From NCBI GenBank assembly GCA_002715425.1, contig PAYW01000009.1, forward strand, positions 34,143 to 98,142: a stretch of DNA of 64,000 nucleotides. Reading direction: 5' to 3'. Both the position numbers and the translations under genes were made by a program. Shown one piece after another: positions 43,891 to 51,581 of this stretch; the first letter of the stretch is position 1, and the number at the start of each line of letters is the position of its first letter. Source of the stretch: Actinomycetota bacterium (GTDB lineage Bacteria > Actinomycetota > Acidimicrobiia > Acidimicrobiales > UBA8592). The notes under the pieces are model-generated. The model worked only from the letters and a program-made list of their open reading frames with translations, did not search any database and had not been told where the DNA came from.

Positions 43891-44086
43891 CCTTTTGTAC
43901 GTATGATTTAACGAATTCTTCAGCGTTAGATTCTAAAACCTGGTCAATCTCATCAAGCAAATCATCTAAATCGCTTGAGAGTTCACTTGCATCAACTGAG
44001 TTTTCTTTCTCTATCGCAGCATTATCGTCTGTTGATTTTGCTGAATCAGACTCATCCTCTGAGTCAAAGTACTTCTGACTTTCCAC
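43880..44086 (-). CDS. pup: Prokaryotic ubiquitin-like protein Pup
   Basis: Pup is a short, mostly disordered modifier that marks proteins for the proteasome. The 68 residues are acidic and end ESNAEEFVKSYVQKGGQ. The terminal GGQ means that Dop must deamidate the last Gln to Glu before ligation. The central LDDLLDEIDQVLE segment is the coiled part that binds Mpa. The gene lies between dop and prcB, overlapping prcB by 11 bases. Confidence 0.96.
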   Translation of the reverse strand: MESQKYFDSEDESDSAKSTDDNAAIEKENSVDASELSSDLDDLLDEIDQVLESNAEEFVKSYVQKGGQ

Positions 44087-44125
44087 TACTGGCTCCTCAC
44101 TAACGACGCATTTCCCATAATAGAT

Positions 44126-45637
44126 CTAAATTCCCAGCGAGTGAATTAATTCATGGGGAGTTTCGGATTCAGTAATAAGGTTTTCGACATCATCCTTTGT
44201 TCCTTTAACTGGGTCCAGCACAGGTATCCTTCTAATAGTTGTTTCATCAAGTTTGAATACGATTGAGTCCCAATTCGCTGAAATTATCTGATCTGGCCAC
44301 TTCTGTAGGCACTTCCCGCGGAAGTAAGCACGAGTGCCACTTGGCGGATTAAGAACTCCGTCCTCTATTTCATTTACATCATTGATACTTTCCATACCTA
44401 ATTTGCTGAAGATACTGAATTCTTCTCGTAGATCATGGTACTGAACTGCCAAGTATCTTGTTCGAGCATCAAAATACGATAGATCATGCCGATCTTTGAA
44501 ACTATCGAGTAGACGTTTTTTTGATATCCAATCTATTTTAGTATGCAAAGAATCTAGGTCTGATTCCAGACCTATGAGGACTTCTTGCCACATCTCCAGT
44601 ATGCGATTTCCTACTTCGCCGCCAACATATTGCAGCCCGCCTTTCTCTGCATAATCTTTAGCTTTTTCATATAGGTATGTTTGAACCTCTAACGCAGTAA
44701 TAGATTTACCATTCGTTCTTTGGATAGGCCGAGAAAGAGTTAAATCATAGGAAATTTCTTTCATCGCTTGGACAGAGTTGGCAAAGAGAAAATCTTCGTC
44801 AATGAACTTATCCTCTACCATTGCTAGAACAAAACATGTAGTTCCGACCTTAAGAAAGGTCGCGTACTCGCTCATATTTGCGTCACCACATATGACATGG
44901 AGGCGACGGTAACGCTCGGAATCGGAATGTGGTTCATCTCGTGTGTTGATGATTGGCCTTTTTAAAGTCGTCTCCAACCCCACTTCTTCTTCGAAAAAGT
45001 CTGCTCTTTGAGTTATTTGATAAGCAACAGCATCTGGATCACTTCCGGTAACTTCACAACCTATTTTTCCTGCACCGGTATAAATCTGTCGAGTTATAAA
45101 GTGGGCTATCCCATGCTTTATGACATCTCCAAATGGTGTGGATCGGTCCATAAGGTAGTTCTCGTGGCAGCCGTATGAATTCCCTTTCCCGTCTGAATTA
45201 TCCTTATATACGATTAGTTCTTCATCTTCAGGTAGAAGCAATTTAGCTGATTTCATGGCTTCTTGAAGTATTATTTCACCTGATTTGTCATATCTCGCGA
45301 CCTCCATAGCGTTCTCACACTCAGGCGTTGACATTTCCGGGTGTGCGTGATCAACGTAGAATCTAGCTCCGTTAGTGAGAACAGCATTGACTAAATGGGT
45401 TTCAACGATAGGGGGCAAAGAGCCCATTGGGGCGAAACCTCGAGCGTCATTAGCTGGATTCTCGTCTTGAAAATCCCAAACCACTGAATCGGCAATCCCA
45501 TTTTTTAAAGCCTGTTCGGAGTCTTGAACATAAGAGGTTATCAACATAGAGGAAGCCCAAATAGGATTTTGATCTTCAACGCCTTTGTGAATAATGGAAT
45601 ACTCAGTTTCTATTCCACAGATTTTATCAACAGCCAT
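44126..45637 (-). CDS. dop: Pup deamidase/depupylase Dop
   Basis: Dop is the PafA paralogue that deamidates Pup and removes it from substrates. The 503-residue protein begins ICGIETEYSI and contains an insertion near residues 40-75 (QDENPANDARGFAPMGSLPP) typical of the Dop loop and absent from PafA. Glutamine-synthetase-like motifs [37 protein letters not shown] and [18 protein letters not shown] are present. The gene lies between mpa and pup, the usual order. Confidence 0.95.
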   Translation of the reverse strand: MAVDKICGIETEYSIIHKGVEDQNPIWASSMLITSYVQDSEQALKNGIADSVVWDFQDENPANDARGFAPMGSLPPIVETHLVNAVLTNGARFYVDHAHPEMSTPECENAMEVARYDKSGEIILQEAMKSAKLLLPEDEELIVYKDNSDGKGNSYGCHENYLMDRSTPFGDVIKHGIAHFITRQIYTGAGKIGCEVTGSDPDAVAYQITQRADFFEEEVGLETTLKRPIINTRDEPHSDSERYRRLHVICGDANMSEYATFLKVGTTCFVLAMVEDKFIDEDFLFANSVQAMKEISYDLTLSRPIQRTNGKSITALEVQTYLYEKAKDYAEKGGLQYVGGEVGNRILEMWQEVLIGLESDLDSLHTKIDWISKKRLLDSFKDRHDLSYFDARTRYLAVQYHDLREEFSIFSKLGMESINDVNEIEDGVLNPPSGTRAYFRGKCLQKWPDQIISANWDSIVFKLDETTIRRIPVLDPVKGTKDDVENLITESETPHELIHSLGI

Positions 45638-45646
45638 GCGTGACTC

Positions 45647-47398
45647 TTACAGGTACTGTCCGGAGATGGATTTGTGCGACTGTTGTTGTTCACTATCGTT
45701 AAGTAAAGTACGAATAAATGTAATTCGCTCTCCTTTTTTACCAGAAATCTTTGCCCAATCATCAGGGTTTGTCGTATTGGGCAAGTCTTCGTGTTCGTGA
45801 AACTCTTCACGGATAGAGGAAAGGAAGTCTTCGAGAATCAAACCTTTATCCCCACTGGACAAGAAGCGCTTTATCGCAAGTTTTTTAGCTCGGCGAACAA
45901 TATTTTCGATCATCGCTCCTGAAGAAAAGTCTTTAAAGTACATGACTTCCTTGTCGCCATTTTGATATGTAACTTCGAGAAATTCGTTTCGCTCCTCAGT
46001 TGCATACATTTCCTCAACTGACTTTTCGACTAAAACTCTCAAGGCTTTATCTGGATCACCACCACCTAATTCATCTACAGCAGAAGCAGCAATAGGAATC
46101 CGTTCATTTACGTACTGGCCGAATATTGCAATGGCAGAATCTTGGTCGGGCCGGTCTATACGGATTTTGAGATCAAGTCGTCCTGGTCTAAGAATTGCTG
46201 GATCTATAAGGTCTTCTCGATTGGAAGCCCCAATTATTATGACGTTTCTTAATGCTTCTACCCCATCAATTTCGGCTAGGAGCTGCGGAACTACCGTAGA
46301 TTCCATATCAGAGCTGATTCCACTTCCTCGAATTCTGAATAGTGACTCCATTTCATCAAAAAAGATAATCACCGGCCACCCTTCTTCTGATTTTTGCCTA
46401 GCATTTTCGAATATCAGTCGGATGTGGCGTTCGGTTTCCCCAACATACTTATTGAGAAGTTCGGGGCCTTTTATGTTATAGAAGTAACTTTTTGACTTTA
46501 AGCTATCCGAAGTACTCCGTATCTTTGTGGCCAAAGAGTTTGCTACTGCTTTCGCTATCAATGTCTTCCCACAGCCAGGCGGCCCATAAAGCAGAACTCC
46601 CTTTGGGGATGGCAAGTCATGTTCATCGTAAAGATCTTTGTGTAAATACGGGAGCTCTATAGCATCAGTGATTTGAAGAATTTGTTTATCCAGCCCACCA
46701 ATGTCGTTATATGTTACTGAGGGAACTTCGACTAGAACATGTTCTTCCAATTCTGGTTTTGGAATTACTTCGATTAGTAGATCTGCGCTATTTGCGCATA
46801 AAAGTAATGATCCTTGTTCTATCTCGACCGCCTGAAGATCATCACAGAGATCTATGACCCTTTCTTGATCTGTTCTTCCCTTTACCAGTGCTCGTTTTCC
46901 ATCTGGCAGAATCTCTTTAAGGCTTACGATTTCACCAGTCTTTTCTCCTTCGCGTACTGAGACAACATTAAGAGATTCGTTAAGAACAACTTCCTGGCCC
47001 TTTCGAAGTTGAGTTTCATTTAATTCTGGATGAATCTCCACCCTAAGTTTTCTTCCTGCCGATTGTATATCGACAGTTCCGTCAGCATTCTGTGAAAGGA
47101 AAACCCCGTAACCCGAAGGGGGTTGGCTTAACTTCTCTACCTCTGTTTTCAATTTCGCGATTTGAGAACGCGTATCCTGAAGCAAGTTGACTAAATTTTG
47201 GTTCTCAGAAGCAGCTTTTGATAGTAACGATTTTGTCTCTTTAAGCTTCTCTTCGAGAAGGGTGATCCTTCGAGGAGCTAAAGTGTTCGCTTCCCGAAGT
47301 TGCGAGTTTCGTTCAGACAGTAATTCTGCATGGGCCTTAAGTTCCTGCAATTCTTTTAATGCTTGATCCAATTCTGATTGTGGCGCTGATTCATCCAT
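45647..47398 (-). CDS. mpa: Proteasome-associated AAA ATPase Mpa/ARC
   Basis: This ATPase recognises pupylated proteins and threads them into the proteasome. The 583 residues contain an N-terminal coiled coil (about 10-80), an OB double domain (90-235), and an AAA domain with Walker A GPPGCGKT (271-278), Walker B IIFFDEMES and the second-region ILRPGRLDLKIRIDRPD. The C-terminus ends GQYL, matching the motif that docks in the proteasome alpha ring. The start is 177 bases from the divergent ferredoxin gene. It is the first gene of the operon on its strand. Confidence 0.96.
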   Translation of the reverse strand: MDESAPQSELDQALKELQELKAHAELLSERNSQLREANTLAPRRITLLEEKLKETKSLLSKAASENQNLVNLLQDTRSQIAKLKTEVEKLSQPPSGYGVFLSQNADGTVDIQSAGRKLRVEIHPELNETQLRKGQEVVLNESLNVVSVREGEKTGEIVSLKEILPDGKRALVKGRTDQERVIDLCDDLQAVEIEQGSLLLCANSADLLIEVIPKPELEEHVLVEVPSVTYNDIGGLDKQILQITDAIELPYLHKDLYDEHDLPSPKGVLLYGPPGCGKTLIAKAVANSLATKIRSTSDSLKSKSYFYNIKGPELLNKYVGETERHIRLIFENARQKSEEGWPVIIFFDEMESLFRIRGSGISSDMESTVVPQLLAEIDGVEALRNVIIIGASNREDLIDPAILRPGRLDLKIRIDRPDQDSAIAIFGQYVNERIPIAASAVDELGGGDPDKALRVLVEKSVEEMYATEERNEFLEVTYQNGDKEVMYFKDFSSGAMIENIVRRAKKLAIKRFLSSGDKGLILEDFLSSIREEFHEHEDLPNTTNPDDWAKISGKKGERITFIRTLLNDSEQQQSHKSISGQYL

Positions 47399-47496
47399 GA
47401 GAACTCCTGTATAGAGACCTTATCCGAAGATGTAGTCAAACAAGTAAATGGGCTACCTTTGCACTTATTAAATTTTTTCCATAATTCAATTTAGTG

Positions 47497-47527
47497 TTGC
47501 GAAAATCATTGTGAACTTTGTTAAACT
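47497..47527 (+). promoter_or_regulatory. Putative promoter of the ferredoxin gene
   Basis: TTGCGA at 47497-47502 and TTAAAC or TAAACT at about 47521-47527 are spaced 18-19 bases and precede the ferredoxin start by about 48 bases. The match to a sigma-70-type promoter is moderate. It lies in the AT-rich gap between the divergent ferredoxin and mpa genes, which is the best promoter-like stretch there. Confidence 0.3.
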
Positions 47528-47574
47528 AATTTCGTCCCATTGGCATTTGTTTGATAAAGCAATATAAGGAAATC

Positions 47575-47808
47575 ATGAAAGTCTGGATTGATCAGGATTT
47601 ATGTACTGGAGATGGTCTTTGCGAAGAGATTGCGCCAGATGTGTTTACCCTCTTGGATGATGGCCTTGCCTATGTAAAAGAAGGTGACACAATATATGCT
47701 GATCCCGGTGGACCTGAAGGTCTTGCTGTTGTTGCTGATGGACAAGAAGAGGCAACTATAGAGTCAGCTGAAGAGTGCCCAGGGGAATGCATTTTTCTCG
47801 AAGTTTAA
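47575..47808 (+). CDS. Small ferredoxin, 3Fe-4S or 4Fe-4S type
   Basis: This is a 77-residue acidic electron carrier. Cys residues are C10, C16, C68 and C72, with DLCTGDGLCEEIAPDVF at the N-terminus and EECPGECIF at the end. That matches the single-cluster ferredoxins that support P450 and similar oxygenases. It cannot be decided whether three or four Cys bind the cluster. The ATG at 47575 follows AAGGA by four bases. It runs opposite to and outside the proteasome operon, with trmI convergent. The partner enzyme is unknown. Confidence 0.9.
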   Translation: MKVWIDQDLCTGDGLCEEIAPDVFTLLDDGLAYVKEGDTIYADPGGPEGLAVVADGQEEATIESAEECPGECIFLEV

Positions 47809-47809
47809 C

Positions 47810-48583
47810 TCAAGATCCGCCAACAAACCTTGCCTGAGTTATAAATCCGGTATGGCCTACCATTCTATGTTCTGGCCTCACTGCCTGGCCTTCGATATGC
47901 CATGATCTCCTACTTACTTCAAATGTCTCTTGCATAACAAAATCTGATGAATTCAATGACTCCCTGAATCGCATTGCTTGAGTGATACTTGGAGTGTACG
48001 CAACAAGAATTCCGCCAGGAAGCAAACATTTAGGAAGATGCGGAACTGTTTTCCACGGCTCCGGCAAGTCTAAGACAACTCTTTCGAAATCCCTGTGCTC
48101 AATACCGTCGTAAATATCCCTGATAAAAATTTCATAATTAGGAAGTACACCTTCCCCCAAAAAATTTATAACGTTCTTTTCAGCACGATTCGCAAAGTCC
48201 TCTCGCAGTTCATACCCGCAGATTTGCGCCCCTGCTCTTAGCATGGCTATAGAAAGAGCCCCTGAACCTATACCCGACTCCAGGACCTTAACGCCGGGAA
48301 ATATATCTGCAGCGAGGAGTATATGACCAATGTCTTTTGGATAAATTATTTGAGCGGCTCGAGGCATTTTTAGAATCACATCACTCATTGTCGGCCTCAC
48401 AAGAAGATACGTCTTTCCAGAAGATAACTTTACGTGCTCGCCTTCTTTCGACTTTACTAGGTCGTCATGACTCAAATACCCTGAGTGTGTATGGAACTCT
48501 TTATCAACTTCAAGCGTTAGTAGGTATCGACGGTCTTTTGAGTCAATCAATAGGACTAAGTCCCCATAATTAAGTGAACCCAT
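47810..48583 (-). CDS. trmI: tRNA (adenine-58-N1)-methyltransferase TrmI
   Basis: This SAM-dependent enzyme makes m1A58 in the T-loop of tRNA. The methyl-donor motif is VLESGIGSGALSIAMLRAG and the motif IV is VVLDLPEPWKTV. The N-terminal domain starting GDLVLLIDSKDRRYLL is the family's beta-barrel. The 257 residues are close to those of the actinobacterial homologue, which also sits next to the proteasome genes. It ends 2 bases from the ferredoxin gene on the other strand. Confidence 0.94.
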   Translation of the reverse strand: MGSLNYGDLVLLIDSKDRRYLLTLEVDKEFHTHSGYLSHDDLVKSKEGEHVKLSSGKTYLLVRPTMSDVILKMPRAAQIIYPKDIGHILLAADIFPGVKVLESGIGSGALSIAMLRAGAQICGYELREDFANRAEKNVINFLGEGVLPNYEIFIRDIYDGIEHRDFERVVLDLPEPWKTVPHLPKCLLPGGILVAYTPSITQAMRFRESLNSSDFVMQETFEVSRRSWHIEGQAVRPEHRMVGHTGFITQARFVGGS

Positions 48584-48603
48584 GAATTATCTCATTCTCC
48601 CTA

Positions 48604-48810
48604 TCATGGCAAAGACTGCTTATGACTTAGTCTGTCTCCGGGTTTTAGATGAAGGGAAAGATACTTTTTTTCTCGACCCTCAAAAACCGAAATAAGCTTA
48701 ATAAATGTTGCTATCACTCCCATAGAAAACCAAATTGGGCCACCACGAAGAATACCTTTCTTAACAAGCTTCAAGAATATAAACCTACTTATTTTAGTTT
48801 TCATCTTCAC
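48604..48810 (-). CDS. Small protein with one membrane segment, function unknown
   Basis: This is a 68-residue frame with one hydrophobic segment (PIWFSMGVIATFIKLI) and a basic, Leu/Lys-rich end, EGREKKYLSLHLKPGD. The last LKPGDRLS stretch resembles short conserved motifs in small actinobacterial membrane proteins. It is the last gene of a three-gene minus-strand group, 7 bases from the second. It is supported only by its position and composition. It ends 21 bases before the trmI start on the same strand. Confidence 0.5.
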   Translation of the reverse strand: MKMKTKISRFIFLKLVKKGILRGGPIWFSMGVIATFIKLISVFEGREKKYLSLHLKPGDRLSHKQSLP

Positions 48811-48817
48811 TTTGGCC

Positions 48818-49042
48818 TCATTCAGATCTAATGACTTCTATGAGCGTCTTGGTTCTCTCTCCACTGCGCTTTCCAGCCAGATAAACCAGCAAAAGAGTCA
48901 GAATCGCTGAACCCGCAGCTAAGATACGGCGCGACAAAATACTTGGTCCTCCGATCTCATCTGCCTCCTCTTTAAGCTCAGTAAGCATTCCTTCTATATC
49001 TTCAGGAGAGACGTACGATGCATTCTCGCTCATAGCGTTCAC
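48818..49042 (-). CDS. Small membrane-anchored protein of unknown function
   Basis: This is a 74-residue protein with an acidic N-terminal half (YVSPEDIEGMLTELKEEADEI) and one hydrophobic segment (ILAAGSAILTLLLVYLAG) followed by basic residues. The pattern suggests a single-pass anchor with a cytoplasmic head. Its start shares a base with the end of the upstream holin-like gene, which supports translational coupling. I do not recognise the family. A start codon three residues further down (M4) would also work. Confidence 0.62.
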   Translation of the reverse strand: MNAMSENASYVSPEDIEGMLTELKEEADEIGGPSILSRRILAAGSAILTLLLVYLAGKRSGERTKTLIEVIRSE

Positions 49043-49350
49043 TACCGGTTTCTTATCGAACGGTATGAGAAAGCTGCGATGAAAGCGAGAAACGCGAAAA
49101 TAATGAAGTATGGAAGAAAGGAGAGACTGTTTTCAAAAGTAGAAACTTCAGATTGAAGCATCCGAAGGAATCCAAGACAAAGGTGGCCCAATCCTGCAAT
49201 GATAAAAATTAACCCAACTAAACCGTAAGCTGTCCATTTCAACAAAGAGATTAGTGGGTCGCGGATCTCCTGCTTGCTGTACTGGACCAAAATATTCTTT
49301 AGTTCAGTTACCTTTTTCCCAATAGTGTCCTTAATGCCGATATCGAACAT
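49042..49350 (-). CDS. Small membrane protein resembling phage-holin/DUF1469 families
   Basis: This is a 102-residue protein with two hydrophobic segments at about 38-60 and 77-95, separated by a short polar loop. The N-terminal part is helical and charged (DTIGKKVTELKNILVQYSKQEIRD), a layout seen in the putative Actinobacteria holin-X superfamily. That comparison is weak and no function follows. It is the first gene of a three-gene minus-strand group. Confidence 0.62.
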   Translation of the reverse strand: MFDIGIKDTIGKKVTELKNILVQYSKQEIRDPLISLLKWTAYGLVGLIFIIAGLGHLCLGFLRMLQSEVSTFENSLSFLPYFIIFAFLAFIAAFSYRSIRNR

Positions 49351-49401
49351 ACATCTCCTTAACCATTACACTACTGCGAGAATCCCTTATGCACTACAGG
49401 T

Positions 49402-50052
49402 CTAATCAGTCTGACTTCTAAGCTTCAATTCGCCAGTATACATTTCGTCTAGATCCTCCAACAGTTGACAAAGCAGGTTAAATCTTGCTTCTAATGTCTC
49501 TGAAGAAAGCACTTTATATCTATCATATGCTCCAAGGTAACTATGCTCGGCAAGGTGATAGATTTCTTCAATGATATTTTCGCTCGAAGGAATAGGTTTG
49601 TCTTGCCTAATGCCAGAAAGTTCAAAAACAGTGTCTGCAATCTTCAGTACGACCGGCCTAAGCTCATCAATTTGTTCCTTTTCTACTAATTGAGAGTCAT
49701 CGACCTCTTCGATTTCTACAACTGCTTTCGGATACGGATTATCTTCTAACCATTTCAATACGCGGAATCTTTTCCTCCCAACGCAATTGATCGCTAATTG
49801 CCCACTCCCTATTTCGATGACTTGGAGAATCTCTGAAATCGTTCCGAACTCGTATCTCTCATCTCCCCCACCTACTTCATGCCCCTTTGCTATGAGGCAA
49901 ACACCAAATCCCCCTCCAGTGATAACGCATTCTTTCACAAGCTCCAAATAACGAGGTTCAAATACCCTGAGGGTAAATAAGCTTTCCGGAAAGATAACAC
50001 TACCGAGAGGAAACATAGGAAGCGTTATCATTTTCGACTCAGAATCATTCAT
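49402..50052 (-). CDS. LON substrate-binding-domain (PUA-like) protein
   Basis: This is a stand-alone Lon N-terminal domain of 216 residues. It begins ITLPMFPLGSVIFPESLFTLRVFEPRYLELV, followed by GTISEILQVIEIGSGQLAINCVGRKRFRV, both standard for the family. No ATPase or protease domain follows. Such proteins are common in actinobacteria, and the role is not established. It lies 12 bases downstream of a PBP4-like gene on the same strand. Confidence 0.9.
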   Translation of the reverse strand: MNDSESKMITLPMFPLGSVIFPESLFTLRVFEPRYLELVKECVITGGGFGVCLIAKGHEVGGGDERYEFGTISEILQVIEIGSGQLAINCVGRKRFRVLKWLEDNPYPKAVVEIEEVDDSQLVEKEQIDELRPVVLKIADTVFELSGIRQDKPIPSSENIIEEIYHLAEHSYLGAYDRYKVLSSETLEARFNLLCQLLEDLDEMYTGELKLRSQTD

Positions 50053-50064
50053 TGTTAATAGATG

Positions 50065-51555
50065 CTATTTGGGTTCCAGCATTTCGATTGGAAGCCCAGA
50101 GCTATACGAACGTAAGTAACTTCCAAGATTTTCATAGAATGCGTCGAGTTCAATTTCGATCCAATTTCCACCTTCCTGATGATTGACCATAAAGCTTATG
50201 GTCATCTGGTCGCTTGAATCGGTAGTAAAATATCCGATCAGCGCTGCAGCTGTTGTTGACCGAGATGTCTTTGCATTTAGGTTCCCTGAAAAATCTGAAT
50301 TTTTAAACTCTTCGGCTATGGTCCCTTCCTCGCCAGCAACTGGAAAAGCTTCTTGAAGGAATGGTTTGACCGGTTCATAATCTGCAATCTCTTGCATTAT
50401 TTTACATGTAGCTTGATTTCCTGTGCTTACTCCTGACCCATCTACAGCTAGTAAACCGGTTTCAGGTATACCGGCACCTCGGATGATCTCTGTAATGCCA
50501 GTTGTGCCTGAACTTGACTTCCCTTCTCCAGAACGTGAGTACCCAATTTCTTTCACGATCATCTCAGCGGTCATTGTGTCATCGTTAACAAGCATTTGTT
50601 TGATAATTTCAGACATAGGTGGAGATTCGATCGACAGGAGTTGAACAAGATCTTCTAAAGCCATGCCTGAAAATTCTCGAGCTGCTTCAAGTATGATCAC
50701 GTTTCGTGCCTCCAGAAGGTCATCAAAATTAGCAGCGAATCGAATTGCTGGGTCTCGCGATGGGTCTAACGGCGGAGGATCGTCGGTTCCTCGTTGCGAG
50801 CTGTAATTATTTTTCAAACCGTCATACCCTTGATCAAGGAGTGAAGCGCTCATAGATCCAATCATTGTTTGACCTTGCACTTCTTCACTCCAGCTTTCCA
50901 CTGTTCTGCTTTCGTCATACCTTGATTCATCAACTCGAACAGCCCCTTGAATAAAGAGTATGTTCATGCCTACGGTAAGGTCTGCTAATTCATCTGCGCT
51001 AGTCCGAATTTGGCTGTAACTATCTGGGAGTAATTGGATGTATGAATCTGTCATCAAAAGGGGGTCGCCGCCGCCAAAGACGTATAGGTCGGTGCTAAGC
51101 AGTGATCCGTCCTCATTTGGTTCACGTTCAGCTGCAAGAACTGTCTGATATGTAAACTCTGGACCTAACTGCATGAGAGCTGATGCTCCAGTAATCACTT
51201 TCACATTGGTACCGGGATAAAGAGGAATGTTGCCTCTCTCACTGAACACTGTCTCCCCATTAACTGCAATGACCAGACAAGAGTTGCTAGGAACTGAAGA
51301 CATCAGAGAGCCTAAATTAGTAGAGAGCTTTTCAAGCTCTAACGGTGAAGTTAACAACTCAGGAGTTCGGCGAATAGAGAAAACCTGAGTTTCTAATTCG
51401 GCATTTAATTGGGCGGACTTTGGCAGAGTTTCAATATCGCCGTAACCGTATTTGTTGGAGGCGACAAGTGCAGCAACTAGCGCTCCCAATATCAAGATAG
51501 GCATAGTGAATCGTTTTATAATGCTTAACACTCTTGCAGCATAGCTTCGTCCCAT
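50065..51555 (-). CDS. PBP4/DacB-like (peptidase S13) protein with altered catalytic motifs
   Basis: The 496-residue protein has an N-terminal membrane anchor (about 18-34) and then the S13 carboxypeptidase fold (YPGTNVKVITGASALMQ, DLYVFGGGDPLL, GLLAVDGSGVST, NAKTSRSTTAAALIGYF). These proteins normally cut D-Ala from cell-wall peptides with an SxxK serine. Here the SxxK position reads T116-N-V-K119, the SxN position reads N324-D-D326, and the KTG position reads K429-T-S431. Thr could substitute as nucleophile, but all three changes together suggest loss or change of activity. It lies 12 bases upstream of the Lon-domain gene. Confidence 0.85.
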   Translation of the reverse strand: MGRSYAARVLSIIKRFTMPILILGALVAALVASNKYGYGDIETLPKSAQLNAELETQVFSIRRTPELLTSPLELEKLSTNLGSLMSSVPSNSCLVIAVNGETVFSERGNIPLYPGTNVKVITGASALMQLGPEFTYQTVLAAEREPNEDGSLLSTDLYVFGGGDPLLMTDSYIQLLPDSYSQIRTSADELADLTVGMNILFIQGAVRVDESRYDESRTVESWSEEVQGQTMIGSMSASLLDQGYDGLKNNYSSQRGTDDPPPLDPSRDPAIRFAANFDDLLEARNVIILEAAREFSGMALEDLVQLLSIESPPMSEIIKQMLVNDDTMTAEMIVKEIGYSRSGEGKSSSGTTGITEIIRGAGIPETGLLAVDGSGVSTGNQATCKIMQEIADYEPVKPFLQEAFPVAGEEGTIAEEFKNSDFSGNLNAKTSRSTTAAALIGYFTTDSSDQMTISFMVNHQEGGNWIEIELDAFYENLGSYLRSYSSGLPIEMLEPK

Positions 51556-51581
51556 TAGTACCTACTCCATTTCTTGCTTAG

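Noticed and set aside
48649..48831. Plus-strand frame antisense to the small membrane genes
   Set aside because: The minus-strand frames fit a coherent operon, and this frame has no start signal or family resemblance.
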